Positions 43,979-54,839 of a DNA stretch of 64,000 nt are shown piece by piece. The DNA lies in NCBI GenBank assembly GCA_038503035.1, contig JAVSML010000027.1, positions 1,274,365-1,338,364 on the forward strand. Reading direction: 5' to 3'. Source of the stretch: Crocodylus rhombifer. Its lineage: Eukaryota; Chordata; Crocodylia; Crocodylidae. The notes under the pieces are model-generated. The model saw only the letters and a program-made list of their open reading frames with translations, ran no database searches and was not told the DNA's origin. The number at the start of each line of letters is the position of its first letter. Position 1 is the first letter of the stretch. Made by a program: the position numbers and the translations under genes.

Positions 43979-44230
43979 CCCTATTCAGATCTTTTCTTGA
44001 AGCTGAGCCATTAGACCTTACATTTAATATTTACTGGATAAAATTGATGCAGAACACTTCGGAAATTTCCACCCCATGAGAAATAATGGTTCTAAGTCCT
44101 GACCCCTTCCAGAGGAATGCCCATGTCATTGAGTCACACACCCTCTAGCTTGCTTGTTTTTTTCCTAGCCCCATGTATCTCCTTCTTTTGGTTGCCAGGG
44201 GACCAGTTTCAAAAGAGGGGCTTGCATTGA

Positions 44231-44310
44231 ATAATGCCTAACATGTGGATTGATGGCTAGAGTACTCTCAGCTGTAAGGCTCAAGTTTCAAGCCCCTTAT
44301 GGGTGATGAG
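44231..44310 (+). mobile_element. tRNA-like SINE fragment
   Basis: On the plus strand: 'ttgatggctagagtactctc' (A-box-like) followed by 'ctcaagtttcaagcccctta' (B-box-like), preceded by 'aatgcctaacatgtgg' that matches the inverted copy at 43890-43978. Two copies of one SINE family in opposite orientation, about 250 bp apart. Confidence 0.45.
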
Positions 44311-44319
44311 GAGTCTAAA

Positions 44320-46100
44320 GCATAGGTTGTTCTAGCTCCTGCCTAAGTAGCCCTAACTATTCAGCTAAAACATAGCTGTGCTCCTCTTCCTCCATCTAAC
44401 ACCACTGATAAGTTTTTCCCATGCAGAATTTTGTGACTCATACCCAATATGCATGAATACAGAGCTGTCTGTTTGTTTGGCCAGCATGCAACCTACCAGG
44501 CATGGTCAGTACTAGTGTGAATGCTAATGGATGTGGAATAAGATTACAAACTGTTCAAAGCCTTGAAGTGCTAAAAATAGCAGCACACATTTGGAAGAAT
44601 AAAGTTAAACAGGATTCTGCCCTATGAACTGAAGACACTGCCCATTTTTCAATCTGGTACTAGAGATATCGGGCTGAAGAGCTCCAGGTCTCCTGCTTAA
44701 ACCTAAGTGGTGACAACAGGATGCAGTTCATCAATAATGAAAAAAAACCCCTCTTTTTATATCATCAAGGTATTTCCAGATATTAATGTATGCTTTTTTA
44801 ATATATTATCTAATATTTTTTAAATTCTAATTTGAATACTATAGATGTCACGGTTGCAGGAACCAAATATGTTTCATTATAAATAGAAAGCATAGTACAA
44901 GCAAACAATTTGGAATCAGCAACAGAACCAACGCAATGAAATGCTCGTTATAAATTACTGTATGTTGGTAGAAAGAGAAAGAAGTGATTCAAACAAGGTG
45001 GAATTCTGTAACTGACTTCTAGCATCAAAAAAAAAAAAACAAATTGAGGCAAATTATGCTATTTGTAGAGCATTTCAGATTAAAGACACATGATGCGTGG
45101 GAGCTGAAGTTAAATAGCAAGGGTCAGTACAGAAAGTCCAACTTTTAAATAATTCACTCCTAGGTTTGGAATCAGACTACTGTTGTCCCAGACATGTGCA
45201 GAAAACATGCAGGCTTGAACATATGTGGTTTTGATGTTTTTTTGAGCTAAAATATGACTTGAAAGAAAGCAAAGTTTTACCCCTGAAAAATGATCCTGAC
45301 TTATTCTGAAGCAGATGAATGAACCTAAAAGGATTTTTTAAAATACTGAGCTAACTACACTATGCTGTATTAAGACATGTGACAGTGCTTAGCTTACATT
45401 TAGAAAGAACTATTATAGACCTTTCTCAGTATCATTTTCAAAAGCAATCTCTTTGTAGAATTTGAGCTGCTAATAGTTAACATGATGAAACAAAAAAGTT
45501 CTTATAATTGCCCCCTTTTTTACAAATGTGGAGTTTAGAAGTATTCATAACATCACAGAATAAAAGATTAGAACAAAAAGTTGCCAGAGAAAATGGACAG
45601 ACCTATTTGTCACTCTTGCAATACTGCTATTGGATTGCAGAATTAGGAATGGACAAAAAGTGGACTTTCTAATTTCACCTTTAAGTTCTGATTTTACTTG
45701 ATTCAATAGATTATACACTGGCAGAAAACATTTAAAACTTCTGAATATTTGTCAAATGCAGACATCAGGACCTTATGATTTTAATTTAGAATTTGAAGAA
45801 GTTAGGCCTACCCCAGCTATAAACCCCAGGAGTGGCAAATGCTGTTTAATGTTAACATGTTATGAGAAGATCCTGTTCAAGTGTTTCCTCCTGTGCTCCT
45901 GGCCAGAACTCAGCAACATAAGAAGCTAAATAAAACAATTAATAATTAAAGAATTGATTCTTTTTCAATTCCTAGCATTTTCCATTCAAGTTCTGTTTTA
46001 AGGATAGCCTATTTATTTTTTCCAAATTGACTTACTCAACTCTTGAGCACCTTTGATAAAATAAAATATAGGTCAAAACTCCAATTACCTTCTAAACTAG
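44320..46100. other. No gene; AT-rich unassigned sequence
   Basis: Nothing recognisable; an A12 run lies near 45029. Confidence 0.5.
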
Positions 46101-46431
46101 CCAACATTTGTCATGTATTTTGAAGATGTGTTGAGACTGTTATATTAGTTCGTCCTGAAGCTTGGTGAAATTTTCTTCTTCACATCTCCAATTCCCATGG
46201 GAACTGTAGAGGGATGTGTCCTCTCTTCCCTCTATCGCTTATCACTAGATTAATTTACCACCTCCATGTTGGCAACTCACATATTTACTTTCCTACTCCA
46301 GATCTTTGTCTGTCCAAACCTAAATCTTGTCGTATGTCCCTGGCATCTCCTTATGGATGTCTTAACATCAGCTTCAGAGAAACACGGTTAATACAGAATT
46401 ACCACCATCACCAAGTTGGCTTACTACCTGT

Positions 46432-46875
46432 AGGATGTGTCTACACATGCCTATTAATGTTTAGGCAGTTAATTGCCTAACTAATTAGGCAGTTTATTGC
46501 TGCCAGGCACATGTCTGCACATGTACCCAGACTGCAGCAAATTAAACCAGGTTGCAGCAGTTCCAGCTGGCAGGGAACCTGGCTGACAGCCCAGCATTGC
46601 TCCAACCCAGCTCAATATACTGTGGAGGGGCTGGCTGGTGTAGGGGGGTGCTTCAGTGTGGGATTAGCCATCAGGCAGCCGGGTTGGCATCTACACATGC
46701 ACTGCTGCACATAAAAAAACTCCAGAGCAGGGCAGAAGTTGTATTTACAAATGCTATCCTGCTGCAGAGTTTATTAGTTTTGTGTGCCCTAATAGGGATC
46801 TTTGTGTACACCCTGAGACATTTACTGCACAGTCAGTTAAGCAACTGTGCAGTAAACATCTTATATAGATGCACC
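46432..46875. mobile_element. CTACAC MITE, family 3 copy C
   Basis: The left end reads aggatgtgtctacacatgcc and the right end, on minus, 'aggtgcatctatataagatg'. The subterminal 'actgtgcagtaaacatct' block matches the 39836 and 52277 copies. The GC-rich interior (about 46500-46700) is homologous to that of the 41445 copy in inverted orientation. The frames 46511-46714 and 46552-46881 lie in it and are not genes in my view. Inserted in L2-like sequence. Confidence 0.7.
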
Positions 46876-46997
46876 TATTGACTTCTTTTTTCATCACTGT
46901 GAACACCATGGACATTGTGCCTGTCACTCGCACCCATAACCTGAGTGTTATCATTGACTCTGCTTGCATTCTTCCTTCACATCTAGATTATTTCTAA

Positions 46998-47163
46998 GGG
47001 CCTTGTTACATGGTAACAAGAACTAAATAGAAGGGTAGGGAGGAAATACCTTTCTGTCTTCCATGCCTCTGCAGGCCTGAATGTGTTAGTGCTCCAAATT
47101 CAAGCTAGCACTAATACCAATCAATGTTTTTGTAGCCCACACTGTGACATGTAACAAAGCCCC
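46998..47163. mobile_element. Short MITE with TTGTTACATG ends
   Basis: The left end reads gggccttgttacatg and the right end, on minus, ggggctttgttacatg: 15-16 bp TIRs with one change and one gap. 166 bp, no coding capacity, inside the L2-like LINE. A different family from the CTACAC MITEs. Confidence 0.7.
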
Positions 47164-47844
47164 AAGTCCTGGAGATTCATTCCCTGTTGTATTTCTAAGA
47201 GATGACTTTTTAATGCACCATCTACACTGCTAACAATCCTGTCCAAGCTTTTATCATCTTAGGTCAAAATGATTACAAAAGTCTTCCTTTGGTTTTGACA
47301 AATATTAGCTTGCCCGGCTCTTATTTGTTGAGAAGGCTGTGGCAAAGATCCTTTTTCTATGCTATCACTTTGACTGTGGTCATACCTCTATGATAATTCT
47401 CTACTAGCTGATAATCCTCTATTTTCAAACAACTACTTGGTTTCACTTTCAAGGCCTTTCATAGCCTATCTCCACCCCCATATAACTTTTTCAATATTAA
47501 GTGGTAGATTCCTGTTCTAGTCATCCAATGGTACTAGCCTTTTTCATCCACTTCCATGGTTTTTTTTTCTGATGCCCACAGGCTTGAGAGGAATTATGTA
47601 GATATTTATGGGAATCCATTTCATTGTTCCCCTTTACATACCTTCTTAAAATTTTCCTTTCTTGTCATGGTGGTAACAAAGAAATGGACTCTGATAGATG
47701 CTGAAGCGTTGTCAATTTCCTTCCTTCAACTTCTCCATCTGTATGTTTCTATCAGGTGTATTTTGTTTCACATTTGGATGTAAATTCTTTGGGACAGAGA
47801 CCATCTTTTTGTTCTGTGTCTGTGTACTACTTGGCACAATGGGT

Positions 47845-48215
47845 TGTGATCTATAATGGGGATCCTCATTGATAGAGAAGTGCTGGACAACTTCTTTGGC
47901 TGGTGTGCCAGAGGATAAGCCTCACCCCTTCTCGATGTGCTGCTCTGATCCTCATCCCCCAGAGGCATACCTGATAGTTTATGCCATGGGGTGCTGGAAT
48001 GCAGGTTGGGGGGGGAGAGGGGGTTGAGTTTCTAGGCTCTCCGAATGTAGCAGAGGCAGAATTCTCCAGTAACACATGTCATTGCCAAAAGCCATGTTAA
48101 CCCTCCCCTGGCCCTGCAGCCACATCACTTGCCATGTAAAAAGGAGACAAGGCCCTTATTTTGGCGGTGGCTGCTGGGCCAAGGAAAGGTTAACCTGGCT
48201 CTTTGGCTCCCTCTA
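47845..48215. other. Unassigned, GC-richer sequence
   Basis: Frames at 47768-47968 and 47866-48075 minus lie here, with G-runs near 48008. No family recognised. Confidence 0.35.
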
Positions 48216-48221
48216 GATGTC

Positions 48222-48400
48222 ACACTTAAGGCGTGATTAACCAGTTAATTGTGCCTTAAAATGTGACCCAACTACACATTAAATTAATTAACAGCATGAT
48301 AAAACAAACAATAAGCCACAAAGTTATTCCACAACAAATGTGTAATAACTTTGTGACTTGTTCTTATCACACCATTGAAGGTGTGGCCAAATGCTCCCCT
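48222..48400. repeat. Palindrome-rich repeat
   Basis: Contains the hairpin 'ttaaggcgtgattaa' / 'ttaattgtgccttaa' (about 48228-48262) and a longer diverged one in which 'tgataaaacaaacaataagc' and 'cacaaagttatt' (about 48297-48330) pair with 'aataactttgtgacttgttc' and 'ttatca' (about 48342-48370). Probably a foldback MITE of unresolved extent. Confidence 0.5.
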
Positions 48401-48501
48401 GTGGCTGAGAGTCCCGTCAACTGAGGGGCTCCCAGCCACAAGGGTGCACCACCTGCTGCCAGCCATGCTGCTAATGAGGCTCACAGTGGCACTAGCATTC
48501 A

Positions 48502-48564
48502 TATGCAGTCTCTTTTTTGATAATGCTTAGAAAAGCCCACAGTGGGAAGAGAATTGTAGCCATT
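48502..48564 (+). repeat. 63-bp perfect inverted repeat, left arm
   Basis: Identical at 63 of 63 positions to the reverse complement of 51496-51558. Contains 'tctcttttttgataatgctt' and 'aaaagcccacagtggga'. It is not part of any transposon family I recognise, and the flanks outside the arms do not match. Confidence 0.95.
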
Positions 48565-48953
48565 ATAAGATATTTTAATGGCTACAGAGTAAAGAAGTGG
48601 CACACCCTAAAGTAAAAGCTCTATGACTCAATCCTAATTCAGCAAGCCATTGCAAAATGGCAATTCCCAATACAAATTATTCAGTTTTTACTACAATAAT
48701 AAAAATAATAATGTGCTAACTTCAGATGCAATGGTAGCAATTATATTCTAGAAGTACCAGTGGATTGCCTAGTAGATTGGATCCTCTTGCCTTTACCAGT
48801 TTCTAAAAAGAAATAGTTCATCTTTTATTTCCACGTAGTAGTTTAGGTTTATTATGCCTGGAGAATCTTAAAACACTAAATCTGTTAGATATCGATATAA
48901 GTTAAATATGAATCTATAAATAATGTACCATCCAGGTATCCTGCTTAAATTTC

Positions 48954-49071
48954 ACTGAAGACTGTCTCTGAAGGCTGTTTCAGATGCCCTCATACATGAG
49001 TAGTCTCCATTACATAATAAATTATTTTTGTGAAACCTGGGAAAGAATATCTTAGAAACATTTGAAGCATT
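48954..49071 (+). repeat. 118-bp perfect direct repeat, first copy
   Basis: Identical at 118 of 118 positions to 50121-50238, begins actgaagactgtctctgaag and ends tttgaagcatt. No TIR, LTR end or tail is present; the flanks differ immediately on both sides. Confidence 0.95.
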
Positions 49072-50120
49072 TGATCATTTGAAAAAGATATATTTAGAAA
49101 CTGCACTGGGAAAAGATATTAAAAAAACCAAACAAATAATGATATTTATGTTCCAGTAAAACAATATATCACTTGTGTCTGTCAAAGGTAAATTTAACTT
49201 TTATGAAAAGATTAATATTTTTAATGATTTGCACCATATACATGTCAGTCTAAGGGAAGACATGAAAAAAGAGTTTGATTGTTTACACATCTAAAAGCAT
49301 CCTTTTCTGAGCATACTGGTGGCTTACCAGTAAGTGGACCAAATACAGCCCAGTATAATAGTGGAGTTATATACTTAGAAATATATGTACTGTAAGTAGT
49401 GTTCTACTCTCTCCACATTCCCTCAGCAACTTCTGCAATTTGAGCATGAGCCTTGTGAATTTATTTTTCTCAAAGCTTTAGAAATGGACTATCTCAGCTT
49501 TCATTTTTAAAAAGGTTCTGTGACTGTGGTTATAGAGAAAATTTTGAGAATGTGACCTGAGTGCAACAAAGAGACTCATATACCAGAAGTCAAATGAAAA
49601 TAATCAAAGCCATATTTAAACAAAAATATTTTGAGATTTTTGGATGCTGATTTTTGGAAATAAGAAAAGTGTGCTCCTTCTGCTTGGAAACTGTGGATTT
49701 CTGGCTGAACTCTACTTGCAAACACCAGGAGTCAATCTTTTTTGGCGGGGGGGGAAAACTTCCTTTGATCCATTGATTTTGAGAGTAAGCACATCAAAAA
49801 CAATCTTCAAAAAGGTCACGTCTTTACGTGCTTACCCAGAAAACCTGGCTCATAACAGAAAACAAATCCAAAGTAAGAAAAACGTTTCACTTGCTCATCA
49901 TCAGAAACAGAGTATTATTTTCTCTCTCAAGCAACAGTTACTTTTTTATAACTCTAAATGATTCAGTTGCTTCAACTGTATCCTTGTGCATCCATGGAAA
50001 CAATTCCAGTTGGTCCTATATTCCTGCTCGAGTAGGTATTGCCCATTTTTGTAAAAGAAACTTGAGGTTGTGCAAACCATGACCCTGAATATGCCCCCTT
50101 TTGGTTTGCAAAGGCTCTAT
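49072..50120. other. Unique segment between perfect direct repeats
   Basis: 1,049 bp of AT-rich sequence bounded by the two 118-bp copies. The frame at 49644-49961 shows no known domain. No TIRs and no retroelement features. Confidence 0.5.
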
Positions 50121-50238
50121 ACTGAAGACTGTCTCTGAAGGCTGTTTCAGATGCCCTCATACATGAGTAGTCTCCATTACATAATAAATTATTTTTGTGA
50201 AACCTGGGAAAGAATATCTTAGAAACATTTGAAGCATT
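50121..50238 (+). repeat. 118-bp perfect direct repeat, second copy
   Basis: Second copy of 48954-49071, 1,167 bp downstream, same orientation. The frame 49972-50343 minus spans it but is not recognisable as a protein. Confidence 0.95.
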
Positions 50239-50239
50239 G

Positions 50240-51490
50240 GTACTGTTTTGTGGCCTCGTGTAAGGTGTAAAGTATAATGAAAGACCATTGATGTCACGTG
50301 ATGTCTGTAAGTGCTCATAAAGGTTCTTCCCCTGACTTGCCAAATGTAGAAAACTTGCATCTCTAAAGAAGAAATGTGTTCCCTTCTATATGGAAATTAA
50401 AAAAATGTCTTGTTTCACTCACTCCTGCAAGGCTGAGCAGGTGGGAATGCCACTTGGAATTAGAGTGTGATTTAAGTGCTTTAGGAAACAATGCTGACAG
50501 ATACATATTGAAAGGCATTTTTTGTTTCACTGATATATCGCATAATTTAAGTGTATGCTAATCTAGATTCTTCAAATATCTGAACAGATAATTGTAAACA
50601 AACATTTCATTTAATCTCTTTATTTTTCTGGTTTAATGACTTTTCTTTCGTTCTTTCTTTTTTATTTCACCCTATTTAAACTTGCTATGGAAACTTCTTT
50701 GAACTTCACTGGAATTTTTAAGAAGCTAGCACTTTTGCAGAAAGAAAATATCTAAAAGCGGTGCTTAAATCCTTGACTTTCTAGTGTATGATCTTAAGAC
50801 CTAATTAGCAGTCTTTCTAAGAACACTTTGTAAGAGCACAGAAGCCATTCTGACTCTATGACTGCATGGGGCACTTGTCTGCTGAGCCAAACCGTTTTCA
50901 AATACTTGAACCCTAAATGAAGGTGAATTGAATTACTGCTCAGTCACAGTAACAATTTGATTCCATTAGCTCCTGCCAGGTCATAAAAAGGAATTGGAAT
51001 AATTTGAAATGACAAAGGGAACCAAGGTTAGGAGCAGAAGAGGTCCTATATGGAAACAACAGGAATAGTCAACCTTGAACTCTGCAGCATTCAAGAGTTC
51101 TGTTTCATGTTTTGTTATTATTGTTACAAACAAAGCCGAATCCCTGAAAGAGGGTAAAAATGTGATCATATAATATACATTATGTGGAAAGGTAGATTAA
51201 CTCATATTATCTTGGTCTGGAAAAGCATAGGAACTCCTAACAATGCTGTTATCGATGAAAACAGTTTAACTTTCTGATTTCTTTATGACATTTGGAGCTA
51301 AACAATAATGTGGGGTTCAAGTGTCATATCCTCTCTAAATATCTACCTTTATTAGGATTTGTATAAAGGGAATAAAAAGAATATAAAAATATGCCAGATT
51401 TTACTTTTATTTATTTACTTATTTGGATTTGTATCTGCATATACACAAATAACTAATAAATGCCAAAATATATTATTACTATTACATTAC
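50240..51490. other. No gene; AT-rich sequence
   Basis: A C/T-rich stretch near 50641-50668 and a TTTA-type simple repeat near 51404-51425. Nothing coding recognised. Confidence 0.5.
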
Positions 51491-51495
51491 TAATA

Positions 51496-51558
51496 AATGG
51501 CTACAATTCTCTTCCCACTGTGGGCTTTTCTAAGCATTATCAAAAAAGAGACTGCATA
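51496..51558 (-). repeat. 63-bp perfect inverted repeat, right arm
   Basis: Reverse-complement copy of 48502-48564; 2,931 bp separate the arms. The 118-bp direct repeats lie inside this interval. Confidence 0.95.
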
Positions 51559-51559
51559 G

Positions 51560-52270
51560 GCATGCAATGGTTTGTGCCTGAAGTTCTGCAAAGATACAAA
51601 CATTTATGCAAATTCCCAATCTATTAGGTTTGGGGTTTGTTTGTTTATTTGCCAGAGGATGTTGGCAGTTATGCTTATTGAGTGTTTGTACATAAGTAAG
51701 ATATCTCTTGATCTAAATGAAACAGCTCTTCAGTTAATTGCTTCTGTAAGCCTAGAGACCATTATGGTTACTAGAGAAAGAACTAGATTCTACACGTCTA
51801 TGTGAAGTATCTCACCTTACTTTCTGGTAGGCAATATTCAAATTAGAAATAATAACATTCTGGGCAAAATTATCTCCTTAAAAGAGACAGAAGACAACTT
51901 GGAAAGGAAAGAACATATCTTACATATGTGGCAAGAGACTGCCCTAAAATATTTGTTAACCATGCAAGTATAAAACTTCTGCTTTCATTACGTATATTAA
52001 AAATAAATGAAAATAATAGAGTGTTTGATTACTATAATTTGTGTTTTCCTCCTGACTAGTACAAATATAACCTTACCAATTGCCTGTGCCAAAAGCCAAA
52101 ACGCTCATTCTGCAAGTATGTTCACTTACTTACAGTATGCCTTTTCTTCTGTATAGCATACCTGTTATGTTCTTGTCTGCAACCCATAAAAAGACTCTCA
52201 ATATTCTATTTAAACATAGGTGAAAAAATTAAGCAACTACTTTTTTAAATGCACGTGCATTTCAACATGT
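51560..52270. other. No gene; AT-rich unassigned sequence
   Basis: The frame at 51572-51805 has no recognisable content. Confidence 0.5.
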
Positions 52271-52276
52271 ATATAG

Positions 52277-53031
52277 CAGTCATCTACACATTCAGGGAAA
52301 TGGGAGAAGATTTGCTCCTAAAGGCAGCAAACTGCTCCTGCTTCCTGGGGCCCTGCAATGAGCCCCTGCTGCTACCAGGGGAACCTCTAGGCTCCCCCTG
52401 GGTGCTAGCCCAGGGGCTGGCGGGGAGCAGTGGCACAGGAAATAGCTGTCTCCTGGCCAGGCCTGGGACACTGCACCCTGCCCCTGGGGAATGCCTGCTG
52501 CTGGGGAGGGGACAATGTCCCCCAACCCTGGCAGCAAGGAGCTCCTAGCCCTGGCTCTGTGATCAGAGGAAGGAGACTTGGAAAGAGCTGTAAGGGAGGA
52601 GCGGGTCTCAGCCCCCCCTGCCTCAATCCACCAGCGCTAGCTACCCCACCAGCAGATTGGAGCAGGGGTCTGGGACCTGCCTATGACCAGAAGAGTTCCC
52701 AGCCTGCACTCCATGATTGCAGCGCAAAGGCTGAGGAACCTGTTTCCTGCACAGCTCCATGAACATGGAGCTGGTTGGGGAACAGGCTGGGGAGCTTGTT
52801 CTCCACTCAGCTCTATGAGTGTAAAGCTTGGTGCAGAACAGACTCTCCAGCCCTGCCAGCAGGGAGGTCCCAGCACCAGCTCCGTGACCATGAAGCCAGC
52901 ACTGGGAGATCCTTATCTCCCAGCCTGAGCTCTGCATCTGTGGGGCTTGGGCTGGGTGACCCCTAGCTCCAGCACTAGCTCTGTGGTAAACTAGGGCACT
53001 GTGCAGTAAAGCATCTCATGTAGATGTGCCC
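52277..53031. mobile_element. CTACAC MITE, family 3 copy D with GC-rich interior
   Basis: The left end carries 'tcatctacacattcaggg' and the right end, on minus, 'gggcacatctacatgagatg'. The right subterminal 'actgtgcagtaaagcatctc' matches the other family 3 copies. The interior (52330-52975) is very GC-rich and built of diverged units around 'cagctc.atga...atgaagc', especially 52690-52975. Six overlapping frames are open on both strands there; because the frames disagree and are P/G/L-rich I regard them as by-products of composition. The interior is not clearly related to that of copies B and C. Confidence 0.6.
52690..52975. repeat. Degenerate tandem units in the MITE interior
   Basis: At least four diverged units of roughly 55-75 bp, each with 'agctc' followed by 'tgtga' or 'atga' and then a 'gctgg/gcttgg' block ('agctccatgaacatggagct', 'agctctatgagtgtaaagct', 'agctccgtgaccatgaagcc', 'agctctgcatctgtggggct'). 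Each unit has an internal dyad. Copy number and limits are approximate. Confidence 0.6.
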
Positions 53032-53034
53032 AAT

Positions 53035-54785
53035 GTACAGGAAGATATTAGCTAGAAAGAGAAATAAAAACAAAAATTATGTTCAAGGGGACATTTTACC
53101 ATAATGCTAAAACAGATTTTTTTACCATTAAATTCAAATAGAAGTTTGGTTCAAATTTTGTAGGATATTTTTTCCAAATTTTCTTGATGAAAGTCAGATG
53201 CAGATTTAGAATAAAAATTGATTAAGGATGATCTTCTTTCCACTTAAGAGGCTCAATTTTTTTTGTCTGTTGTTTGCTTTGGAAACTAATCTGTTTTTCA
53301 TACACCTAATCAGACCTTGTCAACTACTCTTCAGTTTAAATTGTCCACAATGCTATCATTTCAAAGGTTTGTGATTATTTGTAATAATTTGTACTATAGG
53401 AGAATTCATAAATGGACTTAATGGATTTGTATTCAAGACATGCCATTTTTAATGCCTTTTAATGCCTAGAGCTTTAGAGCAAGAACTATTTTATGTGATA
53501 AAATGTGACTTTAAAGTGTTTTATTTTGTATGTTACTTATGTGATCTGCTTATCCAGAACTCACAGAACAATTATTAATGCAGCCTAAAATCTTTCTTTC
53601 TAGATTCATGTTTCTCCATGTGTAGCAGCTGTAAACCACAAGTGAAGTTTCTAATGTTAGACAAGGTGTAGCCATTAGTTCCGCTAAAAAGCTCTAACCA
53701 CCAGTGCTCATTGATTTCTAGTTTCATATATCTTTAATGAGGAGATTAAATACTTGTTTAGGAAGCAGAGCCTGGCTTAAGTGGTGTTTGCTCATGCAGC
53801 ATGTACAGCTGAAGACCTCCCTAATATTTCCCATAGGTGATAAAAGTAAAAAGGCCTTTCTTTATTCTCCAAAATATAAACCATTTAGTTGGTTCTGTGG
53901 GGGCATCAAATGCCTTAAAATGGAAAAAATCATTAGAGATGCAAAGCTGCAGAAAAAGGCCCTTTCTAATTGATAATATGGGTCTCTTCTGTCCTTAATT
54001 CTTTATGAGCACCGTAGAATATGTTAAGTTAAATTCCTGCTTCAGTTTTTTTTTCTAAATCTGTTCTATTTTCTACTCATTTTTATGTGCGTTACAGAGG
54101 TGAGGGGTTCTATCCCAAGTGAATGAAGTCCACAGCAGTCTGGGAAAGGGAGAAGATGCAGCATCTAATCCCCATCACCAAGGTAACGTGAAGGAAAGAA
54201 AAGGATTCCAAAAGAAAAATCTGAACAGGCATAACAGTCACTGGAATCCAGATCACATGACAAGGGTTGATAAAAATACAGAGCCATAGTTTCAAGGAAG
54301 ACTGTCAGAACCTATTAAGGAGGCATGGAGTAAAAAGGAAGCATAATGATTTCACAGCAGGTTTCTTCCTCTCTAGACTCATGTGGAAGTTTTGCTCAAC
54401 TTGGCCCTGATCCAAAAATCCTAACATGAGTTTTGATGGGTTTAGGTTCAGGCTTTCTATGATATTAGAGCTAGAAATTTGGGGAATATGGAGCTGCTCA
54501 GTTACAACTGAATGCTGCATGCTTTTCTCCATGTGGTTATCCAGTTAGTTACCTTTCAACTGTGTGTAAATAGTTACAAGATTAGGGAGACCGTAATAGC
54601 ATACTCTTAAAGCAAAATGTTGCAGGTGGACGAGTATTTCAGAGAGCTTTACGGAGGCATTGGGCTTTCAGGGATGCTGTTATCCATAAAAACTTTAGGA
54701 AAATGCTGTTAAAGGGTGCTGGGCTTGCTGCTCCAGTGTGGGATGAACTTATTCTACTTCCTGTCCTTGTGGAGGTTTTTTCCAA
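53035..54785. other. No gene; AT-rich unassigned sequence
   Basis: The frames at 53737-53973 and 54305-54532 have no recognisable protein content. Confidence 0.5.
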
Positions 54786-54792
54786 CGTAAGA

Positions 54793-54834
54793 GCTAGGTA
54801 CAGATATTCAAAAAGCCCAAGGCAGGATCAATAT
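54793..54834 (+). repeat. Left-end fragment of TIR family 1
   Basis: The stretch gctaggtacagatattcaaa followed by 'aagcccaaggcaggatcaat' matches the first about 42 bp of the elements at 12115 and 27383. Only the left end survives, giving a third trace of this family. Confidence 0.6.
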
Positions 54835-54839
54835 GTTAC

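Larger units (their letters stand above)
46110..47840 (+). mobile_element. L2-like LINE 3' region interrupted by two MITEs
   Basis: Plus-strand L2-type sequence in three blocks. The first (about 46140-46431) is part of the RT C-terminal region ('ccatgttggcaactcac', 'catctccttatggatgtc'). The second (about 46876-46997) encodes 'THNLSVIIDSAC'. The third (about 47164-47840) has 'ctttgactgtggtcatacctc' and 'ttcactttcaaggcctttca' blocks and ends in the typical tail 'attctttgggacagagacca', 'tggcacaatgggttgtg'. The breaks coincide with the MITEs at 46432-46875 and 46998-47163. Family recognised by pattern; 5' truncated and without an intact frame. Confidence 0.6.

Noticed and set aside
51404..51430. 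TTTA-type repeat as an origin or regulatory site
   Set aside because: Ordinary AT-rich microsatellite without associated signals.
52249..52966. Cluster of overlapping frames as a GC-rich exon
   Set aside because: Frames disagree on both strands and the stretch is bounded by MITE ends.
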